A stretch of 64,000 nt of DNA from Nonomuraea soli. Lineage in GTDB: Bacteria > Actinomycetota > Actinomycetes > Streptosporangiales > Streptosporangiaceae. The stretch is taken from contig NZ_JACDUR010000003.1 in assembly GCF_013761175.1 (NCBI RefSeq), positions 496,001 to 560,000 of the forward strand, given 5' to 3'. This document shows, one piece after another, positions 8,681-16,023 of this stretch. Under the pieces are notes generated by a model. The model was given only the letters and a program-made list of their open reading frames with translations. It was not told the origin of the DNA and ran no database searches. Positions within the stretch are counted from its first letter, which is position 1; each line of letters begins with the position of its first letter. Position numbers and translations under genes: made by a program.

Positions 8681-8897
8681 TCTGCCGCCGCATGCCAGGA
8701 CCTGGAGGAGCGCACACGAATCCCACCGTCCTGAGGCGCGCGGGTGAGGCCGTCGAGCGGGCCTGCCGCGCCGCCGATCTCGCGTTTCGCCTCGTCAACC
8801 TGGAGATCTCGGCAACACCGACCCTCTCCTCCACGGCTGGGAGCCCTCGGCCCACCCGCCCACGCAGCACGGCGGCATGCGCTGGGCAGCAGACAGT
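8681..8897. other. Short gene-free stretch
   Basis: About 220 bp between the small membrane protein and the M23 terminator. Frames run through it on the plus strand but none has family-like composition or a ribosome binding site. Nothing else is seen. Confidence 0.4.
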
Positions 8898-8932
8898 GAC
8901 CGGCTGCCGCCCCGGAAGGGCGCCAGCCGGTC
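8898..8932 (-). terminator. Terminator hairpin after the M23 peptidase gene
   Basis: A perfect 9-bp stem GACCGGCTG (8898-8906) with CAGCCGGTC (8924-8932); the loop itself can fold as GCCCC/GGGC. It lies 7 bp past the peptidase stop codon. Confidence 0.65.
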
Positions 8933-8939
8933 GAGGTCA

Positions 8940-9791
8940 TCAGCCGCAGTGCTCAAACGGACTGGTGTAGGAACTGCTTCCCACGGACCCGCCCCACCTC
9001 ACGCACTGTCCAGGTGCGCTGAGCCGTACCGGCCCCGCGTAGTAGCCGAAGCTCCCCGAGTCGGTCACCCTGCTCTCCCCCTGGGGCTCCAGGAAGGCGG
9101 AGACGGGCGAAGGGGTGCCAAGGCTGACCGACTTCAGGGTGACCACGCAGTTGTAGCCGTTGCCCGAGTTGTACAGCAGGTAGGTCGTCCCGCCCGACAG
9201 CGCGGCCGAGTCGACGACGGAGTAGCCGCTCCCGCACACCTCCTGCGGCGTGTACGGGTTGCCGCTGCAGGCGTTGGTGCTGGTGACGGGCTTCTTCTGG
9301 CCGAGGGCGATGGTGACGCCGTCGACGGTGGGGCTGGTGTCGACGACGCCTCCGGAGCTGCGCTGTTCGTAGTGCAGGTGGGGGGCGCTGGAGCCGCCGG
9401 AGGAGCCGACGGTGCCGATCTGGGTGCCCTGGCCGACGGACAGGGAGGCGCCGGCGGCGCGGACCATGGTCGCCAGGTGCGCGTACCTGGTGCGGGTGCC
9501 GTCGCTGTGGTGGATCTCGATCCACTTGCCGTAGCTGGTGCTGCCGGCGTCGTAGAAGTAGGCGGTTCCCGCGGCGGTGGCGCGGACGGCTTCGCCGTTG
9601 ATGTCGTCGCTGCCGTAGTCCTGCCAGTCGATGGATCCCGACGGCCGGTGCCCTGGGTACCAGTTGTTGGCGTTGAAGGTCTTGCCGCAGTTGAAGGGGC
9701 TCTTGTGGGCGACGGCAGCGGAGGCGGTCTGGGGGATCAGCATCGCTGCGACGAGGGCTAACAGAGTTGTGATGAGGACTTTCCTGGACAT
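8940..9791 (-). CDS. Secreted M23 (LytM-like) zinc endopeptidase
   Basis: 283 residues. A classic signal peptide (Arg-Lys start, hydrophobic core, cleavage near SASA) precedes an M23 domain with the zinc ligands GHRPSGSID (His and Asp), the YAHL segment and HLHYE (catalytic HxH). The C-terminal third is a Cys-containing beta-rich region without a recognised family. It probably cuts peptide cross-links in peptidoglycan, its own or that of other bacteria. The ATG at 9791 has AGAGAGG 6 nt upstream; a GTG at 9797 is also in frame. The start lies 2 nt after the stop of the MFS gene on the same strand. Confidence 0.88.
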   Translation of the reverse strand: MSRKVLITTLLALVAAMLIPQTASAAVAHKSPFNCGKTFNANNWYPGHRPSGSIDWQDYGSDDINGEAVRATAAGTAYFYDAGSTSYGKWIEIHHSDGTRTRYAHLATMVRAAGASLSVGQGTQIGTVGSSGGSSAPHLHYEQRSSGGVVDTSPTVDGVTIALGQKKPVTSTNACSGNPYTPQEVCGSGYSVVDSAALSGGTTYLLYNSGNGYNCVVTLKSVSLGTPSPVSAFLEPQGESRVTDSGSFGYYAGPVRLSAPGQCVRWGGSVGSSSYTSPFEHCG

Positions 9792-9793
9792 GC

Positions 9794-11023
9794 TCACCTC
9801 TCTGAACGGGTGCGCGTGGGGGGAAGTGCACCCGTGCGATCATGAACGTAATCCTGAAAGTTCCTTTCATCAATCGTCTTGTCATGAAATTTTACGGCTC
9901 GTCGCATGAGCACCCCTGATGCCGCGAACACCACCCCCAGGGCGACCCAACCCGCCATCCCCCCGCCCAGGACTAGCCACGTCAGCAGCGCGGGCCCGAG
10001 CATGCGGGCGACCGCCAGCCCGCTGCCGAAGAAGCCCTGGTACTGCCCGTGCTTGCCCTCGGGGGCCAGTCCGAAGCTGATCTCCCAGGCGCCGGAGGCC
10101 AGCAGCATCTCCCCGAACACCTGCAGCGCTCCCCCGAGCAGCAGGAACAGCGCCGTTGCGCCGAAGGCCGACAGCCCGAAGACCACGCACGCGGCGAGCA
10201 TGACGAACCCCGCATGCCGTACGGCGAGCGAAGCGGAACCCAGACCGTTGACCCGGCGGGCGATGCGCACCTGGAAGAGCACCACGCTGACGGTATTGAG
10301 CACGAGCAGGGCGGAGACCATCCACGCCGGCGCGGTGGTGTTCTGCACGATCCACAGCGGGATGACCAGGCTGAGCAGCGGCAGGTTGAGCAGCATCACG
10401 GCATGGACGAGCGTGACCACAGCGTAGCGGCGGTCACGCAGGACCTCCATGCGCGGTTCGCCGCGCACACCGCGCACGGACGGGGCACGGGTGAGCACGA
10501 GGGCGGCGATGACGAAGCTGGCGCAGTCCATGGCGAGCACCGCGAGGAAGGCCTCGCGCGTGCCCGCGTGCAGCGCGAGCCCGCCCATCGCGGCGCCGAC
10601 GGCGAGCCCGGCGTTGGACGTCGACTGCAGCACGGCCCTGACGCGGGTGCGTTCGGCGGGCGGGACGAGGGCGGCGAGCAGGGCCTGGCGGGCGGCCGAC
10701 AGGCCCGTCTGCGCGGTCGCGTAGACGCAGGCCACGGCCAGGAACGCCCAGAACGAGCGGGCGAGCAGGAAGAATCCCACCGAGGCCGCAGTGACCAGGG
10801 CGAGCGCGACGGCCATGCGTCGCGGGCCGTAACGGTCGGCGAGGTGGCCGAGTGGCATGCCCGCGAGCGCCCCGACGGCCCAGGCGGCGGTGAGGCCGAT
10901 GCCGATCTCGCCGGCGGACAGGCCGACGATCCGGGAGAAGTACAGCGCCGAGGTCACGTAGTACGCGCCGTCGCCGAACGAGTTCGTGAGCTGGGCGAGA
11001 GCGAGAACGCGTCGCGGGGTCAT
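9794..11023 (-). CDS. MFS transporter (drug-exporter type)
   Basis: 409 residues with about 12 hydrophobic helices. The family loop between helices 2 and 3 reads GHLADRYGPRRM, as in MFS exporters. The ATG at 11023 begins a typical MFS start (TPRRVLALAQ); the longer frame from 11140 would add 39 unrelated residues over the divergent promoter. A TACGTT box 6 nt before this ATG hints at leaderless translation. The C-terminal 30 residues are polar and encoded by AT-richer DNA that seems to double as the M23 promoter. It is divergent from a MocR regulator that may control it; the substrate is unknown. Confidence 0.85.
   Translation of the reverse strand: MTPRRVLALAQLTNSFGDGAYYVTSALYFSRIVGLSAGEIGIGLTAAWAVGALAGMPLGHLADRYGPRRMAVALALVTAASVGFFLLARSFWAFLAVACVYATAQTGLSAARQALLAALVPPAERTRVRAVLQSTSNAGLAVGAAMGGLALHAGTREAFLAVLAMDCASFVIAALVLTRAPSVRGVRGEPRMEVLRDRRYAVVTLVHAVMLLNLPLLSLVIPLWIVQNTTAPAWMVSALLVLNTVSVVLFQVRIARRVNGLGSASLAVRHAGFVMLAACVVFGLSAFGATALFLLLGGALQVFGEMLLASGAWEISFGLAPEGKHGQYQGFFGSGLAVARMLGPALLTWLVLGGGMAGWVALGVVFAASGVLMRRAVKFHDKTIDERNFQDYVHDRTGALPPTRTRSER
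9856..9868 (-). promoter_or_regulatory. GAAAG-N3-CTTTC palindrome upstream of the M23 gene
   Basis: A perfect 5-3-5 palindrome in an unusually AT-rich patch (about 9850-9895), 65 bp before the peptidase start and inside the last codons of the MFS gene. A hairpin-forming CGGGTGC/GCACCCG pair follows near the peptidase ribosome binding site. The composition suggests the peptidase has its own regulated promoter. Confidence 0.4.
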
Positions 11024-11029
11024 GGGGGT

Positions 11030-11035
11030 AACGTA
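11030..11035 (-). promoter_or_regulatory. Putative -10 element of the MFS gene
   Basis: TACGTT (minus strand) ends 6 nt before the ATG at 11023, with no Shine-Dalgarno between, in the 67-bp divergent gap to the MocR gene. Confidence 0.35.
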
Positions 11036-11090
11036 ACCAGGGGCTTGTCCCAGAAGAAGCTCCAATTCCGGACAGAATGATTGGGCCAAG

Positions 11091-12455
11091 ATGGAGATCC
11101 ACATCTCCCTTGACGGGCGCGGCGACCTGGCCGCGAGCATCTACCGGCAGCTGCTCGCCGCGATCGTCGACGGGCGGTTGCGCGCGGGCGAACGGCTGCC
11201 GCCGACGAGGGAGCTGGCGCGGCGGCTCGACGTGTCGCGCAACACGGTGGGCGCCGCCTACGAGCGGCTCGTGGCCGACGGTTTCCTGGTGGGACGGGCC
11301 GGAGCGGGAACCTTCGTCGCCAAGGAGATCAGGAAGAATCGCCACAACACCGCGCCGCGTGGCGTCGTCCAGCCGCGACCCGCCTGGCGCGGCGCCCAGG
11401 AGCCGACGACCCTGAGCCCCCGTCTGCCGTACGACTTCACCGTCGGCGTCCCCGACCTGACCCTCTTCCCCCTCGACAGCTGGCGCCGCCTGGTCGGCCA
11501 GAGCATGCGCGCCACCGGCTACACCGGCCCGGAAGGCCACCCGGCCCTGCGCGAGGCCGTCGCCCGCCACATCGGCGTCAGCCGCTCCGTCCGAGCCTCC
11601 GCCGGCGACGTCCTGGTCACCCAGGGAGCCCAGCAGGCACTCGACCTGATCGGCAGGATCCTCATCGAACCGGGCGCCACGGTGGCGGTGGAGGAGCCGG
11701 GCTATCCCCCGGCCAGGCGCCTGTTCGCCGCGCTCGGCGCCCGTGTCGAGGGAGTCCAGGTCGACGGCGAGGGCATCAGGGTGGACCGGCTGCCCGGCCA
11801 GGCACGGCTGGTGTACGTCACGCCGTCGCACCAGTTCCCGCTGGGCACGCCCATGTCGCTGGCCCGCCGTACGGAACTGCTCTCCTGGGCGGCGCGCAAG
11901 CGGGCCGTCGTGATCGAGGACGACTACGACACCGAGTTCAGGTACGGCGACCGCCCGCTGGAGCCGCTGCAGAGCCTCGACCGCGACGGCCGCGTGATCT
12001 ACGTCGGCTCCTTCTCCAAGACCCTGCTCCCCATGCTGCGCGTGGGCTTCCTGATCGCCCCCGCCTCGCTCCAGCCGGCGCTGCGAGCCGCCAAGCAGCT
12101 CACCGACTGGCACGGCGACCCGACCACGCAGGCCGCGCTCGCCCGATTCATCGACGAGGGCCTGCTCGCGCGGCACATCCGCAAGGCGACCAAGATCTAC
12201 GCGGCCAGGCATCAGCGCATCGCCGAGATTCTCGGCCGCGTGCCGGGGCTCACGGTGGTCCCGTCGGCGGCGGGACTGCACCTGTGCGCGCGGCTGGATC
12301 CGGGCGCACGGGCGCATACCGGGCCCGGCCTGGCGGTCGAGCGGCTGGAGGCCTACTGCGGCGAACTTCCCGTCCAACCAGGCCTGGTCCTCGGGTACGG
12401 TTCCGTCTCAGTGTCAGGCATCGACGAGGGCCTGCGTCTGCTCAGCGTCACCTAG
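11091..12455 (+). CDS. MocR/PdxR-type regulator (GntR winged helix + aminotransferase domain)
   Basis: 454 residues. An N-terminal GntR winged helix (about 1-75, RELARRLDVSRNTVGAAYERL) is fused to a fold-type I aminotransferase domain (about 110-450). The PLP-binding Lys lies in YVGSFSK near residue 310, and the cofactor motif DDYDTEFRY is present. Members sense PLP or amino-acid derivatives and control nearby genes; here the obvious target is the divergent MFS gene 67 bp away. YibE/F follows 9 bp after its stop on the same strand and may be co-transcribed. Confidence 0.88.
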   Translation: MEIHISLDGRGDLAASIYRQLLAAIVDGRLRAGERLPPTRELARRLDVSRNTVGAAYERLVADGFLVGRAGAGTFVAKEIRKNRHNTAPRGVVQPRPAWRGAQEPTTLSPRLPYDFTVGVPDLTLFPLDSWRRLVGQSMRATGYTGPEGHPALREAVARHIGVSRSVRASAGDVLVTQGAQQALDLIGRILIEPGATVAVEEPGYPPARRLFAALGARVEGVQVDGEGIRVDRLPGQARLVYVTPSHQFPLGTPMSLARRTELLSWAARKRAVVIEDDYDTEFRYGDRPLEPLQSLDRDGRVIYVGSFSKTLLPMLRVGFLIAPASLQPALRAAKQLTDWHGDPTTQAALARFIDEGLLARHIRKATKIYAARHQRIAEILGRVPGLTVVPSAAGLHLCARLDPGARAHTGPGLAVERLEAYCGELPVQPGLVLGYGSVSVSGIDEGLRLLSVT

Positions 12456-12464
12456 GGAGATCTT

Positions 12465-13628
12465 TTGGGAGCCGGACACTCGCACGGCACCGAGGTGCCC
12501 GCCTCCCGGCGGGCCCGGCTGATCACGCTCGCCATCCTCGTTCCGCTGGCCGTGGCGACCCTGATCGCGATGGTGCTGATGTGGCCAGAAGAGATCAAGA
12601 ACACCGGAGGTCAGGGGCCCGAGCGCCTTGAGGGCACCATCAGCTCGATCACTCTCAAGCCCTGCCCGGAGCCGATCCCGGGCGAGGCCGAACCCGACCC
12701 GCGCACCTGCGGCGAGGCCGTCGTACGGACCACCGACGGCAAGACGATCACGGCGCTGCTGCCCAGCGGCCCCGGATCGCAGATCTTCGTCGACGGCGAG
12801 GACGTCATCGTCATCAACACCGGCGACTTCTACCAGGTCTCCGACCACGACAGGACGGACGCGCTGCTGGTCTTCGGCGCGGCGTTCGCGCTGGCCGTCG
12901 TCGCCTTCGGCCGCTGGAAGGGCGTGACCGCCCTGATCGGCCTGGCGGTCACCTTCGTGATCCTGCTGCTGTTCATCATCCCCGGCATCCTGCAGGGGCA
13001 GCCGCCGCTGCTGATCGCCATCGTCGGCTCGGCGGCGGTGATGCTGGCCGTGCTCTACCTCACCCACGGGTTCACCATGGGCACCTCGATGGCGGTGCTG
13101 GGCACGCTGTTCAGCCTCAGCCTGACCGGCGCGCTGTCATACCTGTCGATCGGCTTCGCCCACCTCAGCGGCATCACCGACGAGAGCTCGCTCTACCTGG
13201 GCATGAGCTACGCGATCAACACCGAGGGCCTGCTGCTGGCCAGCATCATCATCGGCTCGCTCGGCGTGCTCGACGACGTCACCGTGACCCAGGCGGCCAC
13301 CGTCGCCGAACTGGCCAGGGCCAACCCGGCGTACGGCTTCCGCGACCTGTACCGCGCCGCGGCCCGGGTGGGCCGCAGCCACATCGCCTCGGTGATCAAC
13401 ACGATCGTGCTGGCCTACGCCGGGGCCTCGCTGCCGCTGCTCATCCTCATCAGCGTGGCGGCGCAGCCCCTGGGCGAGGTGATCACCAACCCGGCGATCG
13501 CCCAGGAGATCGTCAGGAGCGTGGTCGGCACCCTCGGGCTCATCGCCGCCGTCCCCGTGACCACCGCGCTCACCGCCCTGGTCAGCGCCCGCCAGCCGGC
13601 CGCCTCCAGCGGGCGCCACCGCGGCTAG
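12465..13628 (+). CDS. YibE/F family multi-pass membrane protein
   Basis: 387 residues from a TTG with AGGGAGA 4-5 nt upstream. One N-terminal membrane helix (about 18-40) precedes an extracytoplasmic beta domain (about 50-125), then about seven membrane helices containing the family signature around GSLGVLDDVTVTQAATVAEL, and an Arg/Ser tail. YibE/F proteins are widespread but uncharacterised, with a transport role suspected. The start follows the MocR stop by 9 bp, and the 3' end overlaps the convergent PfpI gene by 4 bp. Confidence 0.85.
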   Translation: MGAGHSHGTEVPASRRARLITLAILVPLAVATLIAMVLMWPEEIKNTGGQGPERLEGTISSITLKPCPEPIPGEAEPDPRTCGEAVVRTTDGKTITALLPSGPGSQIFVDGEDVIVINTGDFYQVSDHDRTDALLVFGAAFALAVVAFGRWKGVTALIGLAVTFVILLLFIIPGILQGQPPLLIAIVGSAAVMLAVLYLTHGFTMGTSMAVLGTLFSLSLTGALSYLSIGFAHLSGITDESSLYLGMSYAINTEGLLLASIIIGSLGVLDDVTVTQAATVAELARANPAYGFRDLYRAAARVGRSHIASVINTIVLAYAGASLPLLILISVAAQPLGEVITNPAIAQEIVRSVVGTLGLIAAVPVTTALTALVSARQPAASSGRHRG

Positions 13629-14242
13629 TCGATCGAGATGAGCTTCATCGCCTCGTCGCGCCGCCCGTCCAGGGTCTTCATGTCGTACGGCGGCCGCGGG
13701 TCGTACTCGATGGCCAGCTGTACGGCCTGGGCCGTACCCTCACCCGACTCCCTGGCCAGCAGCTCCAGACCCATGTCGATGCCGGCCGAGACGCCCGCCG
13801 CGGTGACGATCTTCCCGTCGAAGACCACCCGCTCGCTGACCGGCTCGGTGCCCAGGCCCTGCAGGTGCTCCACCCAGCCCCAGTGTGAGGTGGCACGCCT
13901 GCCGGCCAGCAATCCGGCGGCGGCCAGCACGAACGAGCCGGAGCAGACCGAGGCCGTCCACGTCGTGTGCTCGTGGGCCGCGGCCAGCCAGCCGGTCAGC
14001 GCCGTGTCGTTCATCGCGGCCACCGTGCCAGGACCGCCCGGCACGACGATCACGTCCGGCCGCGGCACCTCCTCGTAGGACGCCGTGGCCATCAGGGTCA
14101 GGCTGCCCTGGTCGTCGGTGACAGGACCCGGCTGCCCGGCCACGAAGGTCACCTTCCAGCCGGGCGCGAACGCCAGGGCCGTGTACGGCCCGACGACGTC
14201 GAGAGCTGTGAAGCGGGGATACAACGGAATCGCTACGTGCAT
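13625..14242 (-). CDS. DJ-1/PfpI family protein
   Basis: 205 residues, a single DJ-1/PfpI domain. The nucleophile-elbow Cys100 lies in ASVCSGSF, with PGGPG and the SHWGW segment as in isonitrile hydratase-like members. It could be a hydrolase or hydratase, or a glyoxalase/deglycase-like enzyme; which one cannot be told. GAGAGG upstream of the ATG supports the start. It lies directly downstream of a GlxA-type AraC regulator that shares its N-terminal fold, and three 19-bp repeats fill the 52-bp gap between them. Confidence 0.85.
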   Translation of the reverse strand: MHVAIPLYPRFTALDVVGPYTALAFAPGWKVTFVAGQPGPVTDDQGSLTLMATASYEEVPRPDVIVVPGGPGTVAAMNDTALTGWLAAAHEHTTWTASVCSGSFVLAAAGLLAGRRATSHWGWVEHLQGLGTEPVSERVVFDGKIVTAAGVSAGIDMGLELLARESGEGTAQAVQLAIEYDPRPPYDMKTLDGRRDEAMKLISID

Positions 14243-14258
14243 GGCTGTTCAACCTCTC

Positions 14259-14315
14259 AGAAACTGGAACATCTGCAAGAAACTGGAACACCTGTCAGAA
14301 ACTGGAACGCCTGGA
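14259..14315. repeat. Three tandem 19-bp repeats between GlxA-type regulator and PfpI gene
   Basis: AGAAACTGGAAC followed by 7 variable bases begins at 14259, 14278 and 14297, an exact 19-bp period. The third copy overlaps the last codons of the regulator gene; the first ends 17 bp before the PfpI start codon. Tandem direct repeats just upstream of a target gene are the usual form of AraC-family binding sites, so this is a likely operator array. Confidence 0.65.
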
Positions 14316-15260
14316 ATGGAACCGGCGCCGGTAGTCGCCCGGCGAGACCCGCCAGTGGCGCCGGAAGACCCGGTACAACGTCTCCGGCACGCCGAGCCCC
14401 GTGAGCCTCGCGACCGTGTCGAGCGGATGATCGGTGGCCTCCAGCAGGCGGCGCGCCGCATCGGCACGCGAACGCTCGACATACCTGCCAGGAGACAGGC
14501 CGCCACTCTGCTCGGTGAAGACGCGGGAGAAGTGGCGCTCGCTCATCCCCGCCCTGCCCGCCAGCGCCGGCACGCTCAGATCCTCGGCCGGATTGGCGTC
14601 GATGAACACCAGCAGATCACGCAACGGCTCCCTGGAGGGGGCGGCGATCGCCATCGGCGTGCTGAACTGGCTCTGCCCGCCCGGCCTGTGCAAGTAGACC
14701 ACCAGCCCGCGGGCGACATCCCTGGCCACCTCGTGGCCGAGATCCTCGGCGACCAGGGCGAGCGCCAGATCGATGCCCGCGGTCACACCCGCTGAGGTCC
14801 AGATGTCACCGTCCTTGATGTAGATCGGGTCGGCGTCGACGTCGACGTCCGGATGCCGCTCGGCCAGCTCCTTGGCGGCCAGCCAGTGCGTGGTCGCCCG
14901 CCTGCCGTCGAGCAGACCCGCCTCGGCGAGCAGGAGCGCACCGCTGCAGACTGAGGCGACCCGCCTCGCCCTGGCCGCCAGCCGTACGAGACCCTCGATC
15001 ACCGCCCCGTCCTGCCGCACCTGCGGGACGGCCAGCCCACCGGCGACCATCAGCGTGTCGATCTCACCCGTCAGCGAGCCGAGCGAATGCTCGACCGTGG
15101 TCGTCAGCCCCCCGCTCGCCCGGACCGGACCCTTGGCAGGGGCGACGACCTCGACGTCGTAGGCATCGCGGCGGAACAGGCTCGCCGTGGCGAACACGTC
15201 GGCCGGACCGGCCATGTCGAGGAGCTGGAAGCCCTCGTGGATGACGATGACGACGCGCAT
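14295..15260 (-). CDS. GlxA-type transcriptional regulator (DJ-1 domain + AraC HTH)
   Basis: 321 residues. The N-terminal half (about 1-175) is a DJ-1/PfpI fold with ASVCSGALLL; the C-terminal 100 residues form a double helix-turn-helix of the AraC type (LAGRAGMSERHFSRVF, then TVARLTGLGVPETLYRVFRRH). Such proteins activate neighbouring genes in response to metabolites. The PfpI gene downstream on the same strand is its likely target, with the 19-bp repeats as likely binding sites. No clear Shine-Dalgarno precedes the ATG. Confidence 0.85.
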   Translation of the reverse strand: MRVVIVIHEGFQLLDMAGPADVFATASLFRRDAYDVEVVAPAKGPVRASGGLTTTVEHSLGSLTGEIDTLMVAGGLAVPQVRQDGAVIEGLVRLAARARRVASVCSGALLLAEAGLLDGRRATTHWLAAKELAERHPDVDVDADPIYIKDGDIWTSAGVTAGIDLALALVAEDLGHEVARDVARGLVVYLHRPGGQSQFSTPMAIAAPSREPLRDLLVFIDANPAEDLSVPALAGRAGMSERHFSRVFTEQSGGLSPGRYVERSRADAARRLLEATDHPLDTVARLTGLGVPETLYRVFRRHWRVSPGDYRRRFHSRRSSF

Positions 15261-15313
15261 GTATTCATGCTGGACGCGAGGATGTGTGGCGTCAACGACA
15301 CGAATATTGCAGA

Positions 15314-15414
15314 TTACGCCATGGTCTCCGCCGCCGATGAGGCCAGGTCGTCGCCGAGGAGAACGACGTAGCCGTTGGAGGGGTCGGCGAAGAAGGTGGG
15401 CGGGGAGGCGGGGG
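15314..15414 (-). other. Open frame remnant downstream of the stress protein gene
   Basis: In a second minus-strand frame that enters from within the stress-protein gene, the sequence reads a plausible C-terminus (TFFADPSNGYVVLLGDD and about ten further residues) ending at a TAA at 15314. No start codon gives a protein of useful length. It may be the decayed end of an older gene or chance; I do not recognise it. Confidence 0.25.
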
Positions 15415-15921
15415 TCAGCGCCAGAACCGTCGCGGACGCTCGGCCGGGACGTCCCCCTCCTCCGGCGGCGAAGGCGCCTGGACGATCACCACCGTGGCCT
15501 TGGAGTACCGCGCGCAGTAGATGCTCGTGGAAGGCAGCAACATGCGCGCCAGCAACGACCGCCTCCCCCTCCCGAGCACCAGCAGGTCGCCTTCGCGGGC
15601 CAGCTCCACCAGGTGGTGCCCGGGCTCTCCCAGCCGGGTCACGAGCGCCGTCTCGACGTCGGGCGGCACCCCGCCGGCGACGTCCTCGAAGGCCCGCTCG
15701 ACCAGCTCGATCCCCCGCTCCTCCTCGCCCACCCGTGCCGCGTGGTGGACGGGCAAGGTCTCGGAGAACGGGTGGACGGGCGCCCGGGAGACGTGCACGG
15801 CGACAAGCGCCATGCGGCGCAGCCTGGCGTCGCCGATCGCCCAGGCCAGCGCCCAGCGCGAGGCAGGCGCGTCGTCAACGCCGACGACCACCCGCGGCTG
15901 GCTGGGCAGCTCGCGTTCCAC
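15415..15921 (-). CDS. Universal stress protein (UspA family)
   Basis: 168 residues from a GTG with GGGAGG about 11 nt upstream. The N-terminal VVVGVDDAPASRWALAWA matches the first strand and helix of UspA; LVLGRGRRSLLARMLL with PSTS resembles the ATP-binding glycine loop, then CARYSKATVVIV closes the fold. Usp proteins bind nucleotide and act in stress and dormancy. The tail ends in an Arg/Trp-rich stretch. It is divergent from the large BTAD regulator with about 100 bp between them. Confidence 0.8.
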   Translation of the reverse strand: MERELPSQPRVVVGVDDAPASRWALAWAIGDARLRRMALVAVHVSRAPVHPFSETLPVHHAARVGEEERGIELVERAFEDVAGGVPPDVETALVTRLGEPGHHLVELAREGDLLVLGRGRRSLLARMLLPSTSIYCARYSKATVVIVQAPSPPEEGDVPAERPRRFWR

Positions 15922-16023
15922 GGTCCAATCTTCCTCCCATCGGGACCCCACCGACAGGGAGGCGTTCAATATCTGTCTTCGAGGCGTACCATTTCGCACA
16001 CAGAACCAGCGAGGGGTGGCCCG

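Noticed and set aside
8681..8939. Possible small gene or integrase remnant after the 47-residue membrane protein
   Set aside because: Frames in this stretch lack ribosome binding sites and change composition abruptly; no motif could be recognised.
10434..12377. 647-residue minus-strand frame opposite the MocR gene
   Set aside because: It covers the MocR gene in antisense and runs into the MFS gene in the wrong frame; no family-like stretch.
14259..14315. Three 19-bp repeats as a CRISPR array
   Set aside because: No spacers of separate sequence, no cas genes, and the period is too short; regulatory repeats are more likely.
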